NCBI GenBank assembly: GCA_947685225.1
Contig: CANTUV010000035.1
Coordinates: forward strand, 42,656,001 to 42,720,000
Direction: 5' to 3'
DNA from: Garcia nutans
Taxonomy: Eukaryota; Streptophyta; Magnoliopsida; Malpighiales; Euphorbiaceae
DNA length: 64,000 bases
A program made the translations under genes and the position numbers. This document shows, in pieces, positions 1 through 9,854 of the stretch (positions are counted from its first letter, which is position 1; the number at the start of each line of letters is the position of its first letter). The notes under the pieces are model-generated. The model saw only the letters and a list, made by a program, of their open reading frames with translations, was not told where the DNA came from and did no database searches.

Positions 1-890
1 ATGTGAAAAAGATGGAGTTTCTGAATTTGAAGCAAGACAGCCGGACTGTAACAGAATATGAGGTCGAGTTCATCCGGTTGAGTCACTATGCTGGGGGAAT
101 TATTTCAGACGAGATAGACCGGTGTAGAAGATTTGAGGAGGGATTGAGGCCCTCTATTATGTGTCTTGTGGTTGGTTCTAGATACCAGGATTTTTCCCAG
201 CTTTTTGCAGCAGCTAGGAGTGTGGAGAGAGCTCAGGGTATTGCAGCAGCTGCGACCGAGGAGGAGACTAGGGTTAGGAGACCCCAGTTTGAGGCAGGGT
301 CTTCATCTGTGAAGAGAGGTAGAGGAAATTTTGTTCCCAGGATCAGTAGGAGTCAGAGGCAGGCTGGTAGGTCATTTCAGTTTCAGAGACAGAGATCGAG
401 ACTTACAGTTTCAGTAGCGAGTGCTCCGACTCCAGTAGTTCAGAGATCTACTCTACCTATATGTGCTCAGTGTGGGGGTTCTCATAGAGGTATTTGTTGG
501 AAGAATAGTGGACCAGCTGTATGCTTCAGATGTGGATCTCCTGATCATTTTATTAGAGAGTGTCCTGAGATGCAGGAGCAGAGGCTGGCAGATTCTGCAG
601 TTTCTCGACCTAGTGTCAGAGGTGGTCAAGGGGGCAGAGGTTTCAGCAGAGGGGGTAGACCTGGATTTAGTCAGAGAGGAGGATCTCCATCCAGGGTTAG
701 TAGGCCAAATGAGGCTGGACCTTCTCAACGAGTATATGTGATGCAAAGACAACCAGATGCTTCAGCAGTCATCGCGGGTACTTTCTCTTTATTTGGCATT
801 CCAGTTCTTGCTTTGATTGATCCAGGATCTACTCATTCATATATAAGTACATCCATTTTGCCTGTGTCTGATTGCATTCTGAGTCCCTAG
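1..890 (+). pseudogene. gag: gag C-terminal half and start of protease (Tekay-like)
   Basis: The frame is open from the left window edge, so the first codon seen is not the true start. It encodes the end of the capsid domain, an Arg/Ser-rich linker, and a zinc knuckle of C-X2-C-X4-H-X4-C form (Cys174, Cys177, His182, Cys187 counting from base 3). The knuckle binds genomic RNA during packaging. A Gly/Arg-rich linker follows, then the start of the aspartic protease with the catalytic loop ALIDPGSTHSYIS, where Pro stands at the usual Ser/Thr position of D-S/T-G. The minus-strand relative at 40841-41665 has D-L-G-S there. The frame breaks near 870 where, against that relative, one base appears lost; the downstream frame takes over at about 872. 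Confidence 0.85.
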
Positions 891-3800
891 GATTTTATGT
901 TTTGGTGACAAATCCTTTAGGGCATAGTGTGATTGTTAGCAAGGTGCACCGAGATAGTGTAGTTGTTGTGCAAGGTGAGGAGTTTCGTGGAGATTTGATT
1001 GAAATGCCTTTTAAAGAATATGATTTGATTTTGGGCATGGACTGGTTGTCTAGACATGGAGCTATGGTAGATTGTCAACAAAAGTGTGTTACTTTGAGAA
1101 CTAATGATGGTAGATTTGTGTTGGTATCTAGTGAGCAGAAACAGCTTGCATCCTTGTTTGTATCAGCTGTAACTGCTAGAAGGTTGATTAGAAAAGGGTG
1201 TGACGCTTATCTTGCTCATGTCGCGGATACTAGAGTAGTAGGTTCTCAACTTGATATTATAACTACAGTTGCAGATTTTTCAGATGTGTTTCCAGAGGAG
1301 TTGCCAGGGTTGCCCCCTGAGAGAGAGGTTGAGTTTGGTATCGATTTGTTGCCTGGTACCACTCCCATCTCTATCACTCCTTATCGCATGGCACCTGCTG
1401 AATTGAGAGAGTTGAAAGTGCAGTTACAGGAGTTGTTGGATAAAGGGTTTATTCGCCCCAGTGTTTCTCCTTGGGGAGCTCCTGTGTTGTTTGTGAAGAA
1501 GAAAGATGGTACCATGAGGTTATGCATTGATTATAAGCAATTGAACAAAGTGACTATTAAGAATAAATACCCTTTGCCTAGGATTGATGATCTCTTTGAT
1601 CAATTAAAGGGAGCAGCAGTGTTTTCCAAGATTGATTTGAGATCTGGGTACCATCAATTGAAGGTTAGAGCTGAAGATGTTTCTAAGACAGTTTTCCGCA
1701 CCAGGTATGGGCATTATGAGTTTTTAGTAATGCCTTTTGGGTTGACGAATGTACCTGCAGTTTTTATGGATTTGATGAATAGAGTATTTAGGCCCTATCT
1801 GGATCAGTTTGTGGTAGTTTTTATCGATGATATTTTGGTGTATTCGCGTAATGAAGAAGAGCATGACAAGCATTTGCGGATTGTGTTGCAGATCTTGAGA
1901 GAGAAGCAATTGTATGCTAAGCTGTCAAAGTGTGAGTTTTGGCTTGATCAAGTGACTTTTCTCGGTCATATAGTTTCAGCAGATGGTATTAGAGTTGATC
2001 CGAGTAAAGTTGAGGCTATTATGAATTGGAGTCCACCCAAATCTGTGACCGAAGTTAGAAGTTTTATGGGTTTGGCAGGCTATTATCGACGCTTTGTGTA
2101 AGGATTTTCTTTGATAGCTACTTCACTTACCAGATTACTTCGAAAGGGAGTTAGATTTGTGTGGACAGATCAGTGTCAGGCTAGCTTTGAACAGTTAAAA
2201 GAGATGTTAACTCAAGCACCTGTTCTTACTTTACCCATAGAAGATAAACCATATGTGCTTTACAGTGATGCTTCACATAATGGTTTAGGATGTGTATTGA
2301 TGCAAGAGGGTAAAGTCATAGCTTATGCTTCTCGACAGTTGAAGCCGCATGATTTGGAGTTAGCAGCCATAGTGTTTGCTTTGAAGATTTGGCGACATTA
2401 TTTATATGGGGAGAAATGTTTTATTTATACGGATCATAAAAGTTTGAAATATTTGGGGGTTCAGAGAGAGCTCAATCTTCGGCAGAGACGATGGTTGGAG
2501 TTGATCAAAGACTACGACTGTTTGATTGATTATCATCCTGGTAAGGCAAATGTTGTTACTGACGCCTTGAATCAGAAGTCTTTGGCAGGTTTGGCTGTTT
2601 ACTCACTCTCGTTGCTTGTTGAGTTGAGAGCGTTACATGCTAGTTTTGAAGCATGTGATGATGGTGCATTATTGGTTCAGCTGCAGTTGAGACCAGTATT
2701 GTTAGATCATATAAAGGAGGCCCAATTGGTGGATGAGAAAATTCAGAAGATTGTATCAGATTGCCGAAATGGTGAGAGCCGAAATTTTCATGTGAAAAAT
2801 GATGGTAGTCTTTGGTTCAAGGATAGATTGTGTGTTTCTGATGATGATAGTTTGAAAAGGATCATTTTGGAAGAAGCACATCAATCAATGTTTGCTATGC
2901 ATCCGGGAAGTACAAAGATATACCATGATTTAAGACAACATTATTGGTGGTCTGGTATGAAGAGAGACATAGCGGAATTTGTGTCCAAATGTCTCACTTG
3001 TTAGAGGGTAAAAGCGGAGCATCAAGTTCCAACAGGGTTGCTTCAACCTTTAACAGTGCCTGAATGGAAATGGGAGAGGGTGACAATGGATTTTGTTTCT
3101 GGTTTGCCATTAACTCAGAGGAAACATGATGCTATTTGGGTGATTATTGATAGATTGACAAAGACAGCTCATTTTCTTCCGGTTCGGATGGATTATTCTC
3201 TTGAGAAGTTGGCTGAGCTGTATATCCATGAGATTGTGAAGTTGCATGGAGTCCCAATTTCTTTAGTGTCGGATCGAGATCCCAGGTTCACTTCGAGGTT
3301 CTGGAAGAGTTTACATGGGGCTTTGGGTTCTCGATTGCATTTTAGCACTGCTTTTCATCCGCAGACAGATGGGCAGTCAGAGAGAGTGATACAGATTATC
3401 GAGGATATGTTAAGAAGTTGTATCATTGATTTTTCTAAAAGTTGGGACAGATTCTTACCACTTGTGGAATTTGCTTACAACAATAGTCATCAATCCAGTA
3501 TTGGAATGGCACCATTTGAGGCATTGTATGGTAGAAGATGCAGAACACCTTTATGTTGGAATGAAATCAGAGAGGGCAAGTTAATTGGTCTTGATTTGGT
3601 TAAAGAAACAGAAGAGAAAGTAAAGATGATTCGGGATAGGTTGAAAGCAGCTTCAGATCGGCAGAAATCTTATTCAGATTTGAAGAGGAGAGACATTGAG
3701 TATAATGTGGGAGATAAAGTATTTTTGAAAGTGTCTCCTTGGAAAAAGATATTGAGATTTGGTCAAAAAGGGAAACTGAGTCCTCGTTTTATTGGACCTT

Positions 3801-4129
3801 ACGAGGTATTGGAAAGAATTGGGCCAGTTGCTTATCGGCTTGCTTTACCGCCTGAGTTGGATAAAATCCATAATGTCTTCCATGTTTCTATGTTGCGGAG
3901 GTACAGATCAGATCCATCTCATGTCTTGTCTGTTGAATCTATTGAGGTGAGTTAGGATATAACTTTTGAAGAAGAACCAGTGGCTATTTTAGCATATGGG
4001 ATGAAAGAATTGAGACATAAGAAAGTACCAATTGTAAAGGTTCTTTGGAAGAATCATGGTAGAGAAGAATCAACTTGGGAGAATGAGCAAGCGATGCTAG
4101 ACCAATATCCTCAACTTTTTCAAACTTGA
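872..4129 (+). pseudogene. pol: pol: protease end, RT, RNase H, integrase, chromodomain remnant (Tekay-like)
   Basis: One reading frame runs from about 872 to a natural stop at 4127-4129, broken by in-frame stops at 2099, 3002 and 3953. Reverse transcriptase shows YPLPRIDDLFDQLKGA and the catalytic FIDDILVYS near 1815-1840. RNase H begins at YSDASHNGLGCVL (about 2260) and carries the later TDHKSLKYL. Integrase shows an HHCC zinc-binding stretch ending KCLTC just before the 3002 stop, then the DDE core: Asp in MDFVSGLP, Asp in VSDRDPRF, Glu in GQSERVI. A GPY-type motif (FIGPYEVLERIGPVAYRL) and a chromodomain-like tail (VPIVKVLWKNHGREESTWE) follow, the latter beyond the 3953 stop. The chromodomain of this lineage is thought to steer integration to heterochromatin. 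Three stops plus the 5' frameshift make it non-functional. Confidence 0.9.
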
Positions 4130-4161
4130 TATCAGGTAATTTCGAGGACGAAATTTCTTTT

Positions 4162-4174
4162 AGAGGGGGAGAAT
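4162..4174 (+). other. polypurine tract of the 1-6590 element
   Basis: A purine run (AGAGGGGGAGAAT with a T at its end) sits directly before the TG that opens the 3' LTR. It is the expected plus-strand DNA primer. The same layout recurs in reverse at 23131-23146. Confidence 0.8.
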
Positions 4175-5025
4175 TGTAATATCCCAAAATGTACCCTAGA
4201 AGTTTTGGTATATTTGTTATAATTGGATTTTATGTATATGTTTCTTTGGTAAGAGAAGAGAATTATATAGAGAATGTATATGTTGTGTATATGAAATAAT
4301 ATACAACATATACACAAGTCAAAGTCAAAGAAGGTTAGTGGAAGAAGATATTTAGTTATTTTAAATTAATTAAGTTAATTGGTGGAAATGGGAAATTAAA
4401 TGAATGAAAGAGGTTAATTTGGATTATTTTAATATTATTATTGCTTGGATGAGAGGGTTTTAAGGAAAAGTTTGACTTTGATTTCTTTGGTTTCTTTCTT
4501 TCTCTCTTTCTTCATCGTGGTTCTCTTTCCTTTTCTTTCTTTTTCCTTTTGTTGTCCGACCATCAAAGAAGCAAGAGAGCAAGAAGAGTTTTGATCTTCC
4601 AAGTTTAAGATTGAAGGAAGTTTTCAAGAGATCAAATTGGAGATTTAAGAGTTTCCTCATTCTTGGTAAGTCTTTCCACTTGATTCTTTGATTTGTTTGG
4701 GTTTGTGAGTTGAAGTTGTGTTTGAGAATGTGTTTGTTTGATTTTGGGTGTGTTTAAGAGTGTTTGGTTCTATTGATTTTTGGATTTTGGGGTTGGATGG
4801 AAGGAAACAGTAAGTTTGTTGGTCTAGAAGTGTTGTGGTTGTGTTTAGGGTGGTGATAATATTTTGGATTGTGTTTGATGTATATTTTGGGTTGTTTTGT
4901 TATTTTTGCTAGTTTGATATGGTTTTAGGTATGTTTGGGCTAATTTGGTTTGAAGTGGATGATGGTGGTAAGAAGAAAAATGTTGGTTGTGAGGTTGTTG
5001 TGGCCGGAATATGGGTTTTTGGTCT

Positions 5026-5315
5026 GACACGCCCACGAGCACGTCCAGGTCTTTAGGCGTGTCAGTTGCTGTGTGTGGCAGTAGGTTTGACACGGCTAGT
5101 AACACGCCCGTGTTATTGAATATGTCATAGCCACTGTGTTATTAGGGAATTGACACTGCCATGAGCACGCTCATGTTGTTGGACGTGTCAATATTTCTGA
5201 GAGACAGAATGTATTACACGCTCAGTGACACGCCCGTGGTTCTGAGCGTGTCAATGCTTCTGTGTTGTAGAGTTAGGGCACAGTCAGGGACACGCCCGTG
5301 TGGTTGAGCGTGTCA
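5026..5315 (+). repeat. GACACG/CGTGTC quasi-palindrome block, LTR copy A
   Basis: About five imperfect units of roughly 60 bases, each built from GACACGCCC-type and GGGCGTGTC-type arms in opposite orientation. It lies between the donor-like site at 4666 and the acceptor-like site at 5386. Related blocks are at 22113-22464, 44068-44419, 48310-48571, 54609-55045, 61719-61873 and 62397-62747. Confidence 0.85.
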
Positions 5316-5386
5316 TGTTTAAAGTTTGCCCTAGTTGGTTCTTAGCCTTATGATCTCATGTGGGTTTCATCATTCTTTTGGAATAG

Positions 5387-5472
5387 GTTGTGAAGAAGGT
5401 GATTTGCCATAATTTAATAAGTGAAGGATTTTTAGAAGAGGAAGTCAATAGAGTTGTGTGAGTTGTTTTGAG
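5387..5472 (+). other. exon-like segment in LTR copy A (acceptor and donor consensus)
   Basis: The segment is preceded by a T-rich stretch ending GGAATAG and followed by GTAAGTAC. Equivalent segments of 86-98 bases occur at 13438-13535, 21939-22026, 43894-43981, 48671-48761 and 62169-62266. Splicing is inferred from sequence only. Confidence 0.45.
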
Positions 5473-6194
5473 GTAAGTACAAACCTTGCATTATTGCATA
5501 CATTCATGTGATTTTGGAACTTATACATTTGAGTATGAATGTACTAAGGAATCTTATTGCATTGTTGATATATATAAATAATGTTATGTTTTATACAACG
5601 TGAACTTTGTGAAATGCAATATGATGTATGTATATTGATTATGAGTATTTGAATATGAATTGAAATAGAATGAAATGTGAAGCCATTGTGGTTGGATATG
5701 ATATTGTAAATGATGTTGAAGACATGAATTGAGAAAGAGAATGGTAAAGAGGTAAATGAATTGATTGTATGCTTAATATGTTCAAATTGAGTTGAATTGA
5801 GGTCCAAGAGACTGGGTCTGTTACACTATATGAATTATTGATGTGAAATATATGAAAAGTAACAGTCTTGCCGGGTTGAGGATCTCCTCGATTTCAATCG
5901 GGTTGATGGTCCAAGAGACTAGATCTGTTACTAGTAACGGTCTTGCCGTGTTGAGGATCTCCTCAAGCTTGTTGAGTTGATGGTCCAAGAGACTGGGTCT
6001 GTTACACTATCCATGGATAGAGATATGAGATATATTGCCTACGGGCTTGATCATTGTGATTATAGATCAAAGCAGTAACTCTGAACTTTGAATATCATAT
6101 TAAATACTTGTTGGGCCCATGTGTATCTATGTTATCATTATTGAATGTATGACATTGATATTGACATTGCATAATATCATTATAGTTTGTACCA

Positions 6195-6232
6195 CTAAGC
6201 CGTTGGCTTAGCGCGATTGTGATTTATCGCGC
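6195..6232 (+). other. twin adjacent hairpins in LTR copy A
   Basis: Stem 1 is CTAAGCC/GGCTTAG with a 3-base loop (6195-6211). Stem 2 is GCGCGAT/ATCGCGC with an 8-base loop (6211-6232). The two stems share one base. The pair recurs in all six Tekay-like LTRs: about 14466-14502, 21059-21096, 43025-43062, 45736-45773 and 50362-50398. Confidence 0.8.
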
Positions 6233-6590
6233 AGGTGATAGGGTTGAGACGGAAGATTCCTCTAGACCTAGTTGAGTTTATGCTTGAAGAGTTGGCCTAG
6301 AACTTAAAGATCAGAGAGTCAAGCTATCAATCATGTATATATTTCATGTTTTGTAAATTTTGATTTTTAATGTATTTGTACTTATTTGTTATAATTTCCA
6401 CTGCGTATTAATAAACGTTTTTATCTATTATGTTTTATGAATTTCTTCTAAACCTTTAATATATTTTTTTATTTCTTTTCGAGTTATGACTTGTGTATTT
6501 TATAAACTGTGGCATTTTCTATATTCAGTATACGTATATTACAATCATATAAGCATGCTGTGTACGTATATGGGGTATAGGGGTGTTACA

Positions 6591-6960
6591 TTGGTAAAAT
6601 GTCAAAGCCCACAATCATAGTCTTTGCCTTACCCTATCTTTAGTATCCTCCCAAAACTCAGAAATAAGTGCAAATAAGTTCACTTTACAATCTATCCCCA
6701 TAAGGGCTACCTTACTCTCACTCAAATTGTATAGTCCCTAGAAAGCATGAAAATACCTAGTCCGATGCCCAGGAGTAGCTAACACAGCCTCAGTTCTGCA
6801 ACCCAATAAAGCACTAAATTCCTCAAAAGTAGGATACATCTCCTCCATCATAGCCCAAAACCTAAATACATGGTCCATGGGATCCCAAAATTTTAGGCAA
6901 GCCTAAGTAAAATTCTTGTCCAGTTTTACCCCTTTCACATATCTACCTAAATTTATTTTG
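6591..6960 (-). pseudogene. decayed protein remnant, DUF7745/plant-mobile-domain-like N-terminal part
   Basis: The minus strand reads a protein-like stretch with FWDPMDHVFRF, MYPTFEEFSALLGC and ALISEFWEDTKDRVRQRL, broken by at least two stops. The 'F-W-D-P...F-R-F...P-T-x-E-E-F/Y-x-A-L-L-G' pattern resembles uncharacterised plant proteins of the DUF7745 / aminotransferase-like plant mobile domain type, which are often tied to transposons. It is cut at 6590 by the Tekay-like LTR, so its continuation would lie left of the window. I recognise it by pattern only. It could instead be the extra ORF found before gag in some Ogre/Tat elements. Confidence 0.35.
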
Positions 6961-7700
6961 TCCAATTTTTCCAAGTGGGTGGTCTATAGATGCAAAGAGT
7001 GACTAAAAAATGGTTTTATAGCAACACAGTGGTTTATCATAAGATTAAAAGTCCTAAGTATAAAAACTCCCAAAAAATCGCATGAAGTCAAAAAATTGCC
7101 CTCAACATATAGGGTAAGTTGCTTGTCCGCACAGCGCATAGGCCATCAGTGCAGCACGTGGACAGTCCATGCCTAGTAGTGTCCGCACGATGTATGGACG
7201 TCTATGCACTATGCAGATTAGCCGCACGATGCACTGCTGCGGAATGTGGAGGCCACTCATAAAAAATATAATACAATAATATAAAATAAAAAATAATTAT
7301 ATAATATTAAATAATAATAATAATAATATAATATTTAAAAACTTTCTTGGCAGAAATACAATTAGCTATCATTCACTAATTAAATAAAACCCATATAGAT
7401 AAAAGGAAAGTGTATAAGTTGAAATTATCTAAGTATAGTAATTCAAGAGTACATGCATCATAATGCATTATTAGCATAAGATTTAATCCTACATAAATAA
7501 GAAAATCAGGCAAAAAATTCTGTCTTCTACTGCCGCGGTGCCTTTCCCCATTCTGGAAGGATAGATGACTCAGGGTAAATGATAAAAAGCTTTATAATGG
7601 TGAGCCATCTTCAAAGTATGTTTAGCCCATTCATTAGGTCACTGCCAAATATATAACAAAAATTATAAGTAAATTGAAATGTGAGGACCAGTGGGAAGTA
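6961..7700. other. non-coding stretch with GC-rich island and AT-rich tail
   Basis: A GC-rich island at about 7110-7260 repeats short 'gtccgcacgatgca'-like pieces, unlike its AT-rich surroundings. From 7261 to about 7340 the sequence is nearly pure A and T. I see no gene. Confidence 0.5.
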
Positions 7701-8840
7701 GTAGAAAGAAAAGTTTACCTCTCGGTAATTCCTAGAAGTGTGGCAAAAGGAATTTTGGGCACATAAACCTTCTCCTATCCCATTTTGTCACATGTAACAT
7801 AGGCGACAATTTTGCCAAACTAGTAATACAGTGGAACACCCTCGAAAGGTACAAAATGTGTCCCGACAAAAGTTGATTGGGAACCAACTTGAAAACCTCC
7901 TTGCATAGGAGCAGTATTAATAAATTTGGTGTCAGTATATGCTAAGGTTTTTATTCTTCCCCTATGAGCAGCACCTTACCTAACACTAGCAACACTAGAA
8001 TCAGGACATGAAGCTCTAGTGAATGATAAGTATGATGAGATTCGCTATGAGAACTACTGGCAATACGGGGCATTAATGAAAATTTGCAAAAGTCTTCATA
8101 TTCCATGCTAGGAAGAGTAAAATTGATGGTGAGAAGACCATTATAAAGGTGAGGGTGTATAACTATAGCTCTTCCCATTCTCATGTCTACAGGTGGTGCA
8201 CATGAAACAACTCTCTCAAGGGATGTTCGACACCAAAAATGCTCACCCAGATAATAATGATGAGTCTTCAGGGATCAAAAAATACCCTACAGTTGGAGTA
8301 ATAGGAAGCCTGGTTCAGATGGTCTAGATTGGAAAGGATGAAGCTCCCACTAAAAGGACACCACCTTACCTGCAAAAGGAAAATGTCATCTTAGAAGCTA
8401 ATAAAGATATATGTAATTAAATATACTCACATTATCTACAAAAAGGTTGTTGAAAATGGCCTGCAAATTTTGAAAATTCGAGCTAGGTGGTAGGGACCGA
8501 TTACTTGGAGACTAGCAACATCCCACAGGAAAGGCATCTAATTATGGACTCCCTAGGTCGGGTGCTAAGTTAGAAAAATACTCATATGCCCACATCTACA
8601 ATAGATAACAAGGTAATAAAAAGTCATAATGCAGGTTTGAATAATGCAAAACAAAATTGGTAAAGATTGCCAAGGTGTATACCTCCCAAAAGATGTAGGT
8701 TTCTCCAATAGAGTGGATTTTCCCTCGAGATAGTTGACCCATTTCCTCATACATGGTGGCCAATACAGTACCACCTTGTAAGGCCTCGCCTGAGCATCGA
8801 TCCAGCCTACTAGGAAATTAGGAGCCGAAATTCTCATTTG
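7700..8840 (-). pseudogene. decayed multi-exon remnant, plant-mobile-domain-like
   Basis: The minus strand shows exon-like pieces joined by plausible splice sites. One piece (about 8837-8690) encodes WIDAQARPYKVVLYWPPC and ends at a GTATAC donor. The next starts after TTGTAG at about 8594 with MWAYEYFSNLAPDL, which recalls the W-A-Y-E-H-F signature of transposon-linked plant mobile domain proteins. It ends at a GTGAGT donor near 8430. A third begins after CCTTTTGCAG near 8370 (VRWCPFSGSFILSNLDHL). Further pieces run to about 7740 (VYVPKIPFATLLG). Stops interrupt it. The order relative to 6591-6960 is not that of a single gene (N-terminal-like part lies downstream), so two copies or a rearrangement are likely. 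Confidence 0.35.
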
Positions 8841-9854
8841 GGCTAAGTCTCACATGACAGCGCTGCGTATGGTCTTAGTCGGTTCGGTAAGCACGGGTTT
8901 AAAATTATCATTTATTTTTTTAAAAAAAATTTCTTTTTATTTTTTAAAAAGAAAATCTTCTCTTATTTTGAAAAAGTAAGATGGCTTTTATTTTTGGAAA
9001 GCAAAGATTAGAGAGTCATCACCTTAGTTTATTTTACTTGGAAAAAATTAAGGAAAACCCCATTTAATTGACTCCATTAAACTAAATTGCTTTTTACCCC
9101 TAGTCTGAACCCAATCATGATGGGTCCCAGGCTAAGTTTTCATACCATTTTTTTATAAAAAATGATTTTTTATCTCGATTTGATTTATTTTAACCTAAGA
9201 GAAAATATGATTTTAGTGGATTATACCACAGTTAATCATGAATGACATTATTATAATGCATGGGCATTTAATAACATGACATCCATAAATGCGATACAAA
9301 AAAAGTAAATATTACAACTCCACTGAAATAATAATTTTAAGGGAGCTTCAACTTTAGCCCTTATAGGTTCTAAGTTGAGCACAAATCACCAATTAATTAA
9401 TTAAGAAAAAGAAGAAATTAAAAAGATATATAATCATAAGGGCATCCATTGCAAAACTCGTCAAATTTGCAATGGAGCCTCAACATACCAAGAAAACGTA
9501 GATGAGGAATAATAATAATGATAATAATAATAAAAAAAATAAAAAATAATAATAGAAAGAAAATCAAAATAAAAAGATCGTTTGATTGTTCAGGAGAGGG
9601 TTTGCTAATTGAAGTAATATTCTGAGTATGCCTACTTACCCGTTTGAATGGAAATTAGAATCGCAAATAGTTTGTGCCTTTTGATGCAAAGGACTTTTAA
9701 TTAACTAATTTTTCTTAATTAATTACCGAATTGAAATTGAGATAGAAAAGAGTACAATACCTTGGGTATGAGCTTTTGCTTGACAAATGGTTGGAGGGCA
9801 TTGTTGTTTTGTAACTCTATTTGACAAAAGGTTGGTGGCCAGAGAATTAATAAT
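8841..9854. other. AT-rich spacer, possibly an eroded Tat-type LTR
   Basis: No gene is visible. Around 9010-9220 a few phrases ('gagtcatcacc...', 'taacctaagagaaaatatgattttag') resemble the start region of Tat-type LTRs, so this may be an older decayed copy. Short AAT/ATA runs lie at 9510-9555. Confidence 0.3.

Larger units (their letters stand above)
1..6590 (+). mobile_element. Tekay/Del-like Ty3/gypsy chromovirus, 5'-truncated by window start
   Basis: The element holds part of gag, protease, reverse transcriptase, RNase H, integrase and a chromodomain-like tail, then a polypurine tract and a 3' LTR. This order, with RNase H before integrase, defines Ty3/gypsy; the chromodomain-like tail and long LTR fit the Tekay/Del branch. 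The 5' LTR and primer site lie outside the window. The right end is the TG...CA end of the LTR at 6590, and the next five bases (TTGGT) should be the target duplication, which cannot be checked here. Stops and a frameshift mark it as defective. A second copy of the same family lies on the minus strand at 20690-45085. Confidence 0.9.
4175..6590 (+). repeat. 3' LTR (Tekay-like, copy A), 2.4 kb
   Basis: It opens TGTAATATCCC and closes GGGGTGTTACA. Features inside, in order, are: an inverted repeat at 4275-4313; TTGAC-type motifs on the opposite strand at about 4316-4331; a splice donor-like GGTAAGT at 4665-4671; a GACACG/CGTGTC repeat block at 5026-5315; an exon-like segment at 5387-5472; a hairpin at about 5519-5548; three copies of a 'ggtccaagagactgggtctg' motif at 5799-6012; twin hairpins at 6195-6232; and AATAAA at 6410-6415. 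The same order occurs in the other Tekay-like LTRs of the window. It contains no protein-coding frame. Confidence 0.9.

Noticed and set aside
7110..7260. CpG-island-like promoter
   Set aside because: The GC-rich patch is made of short repeats of one phrase with no downstream intact gene.
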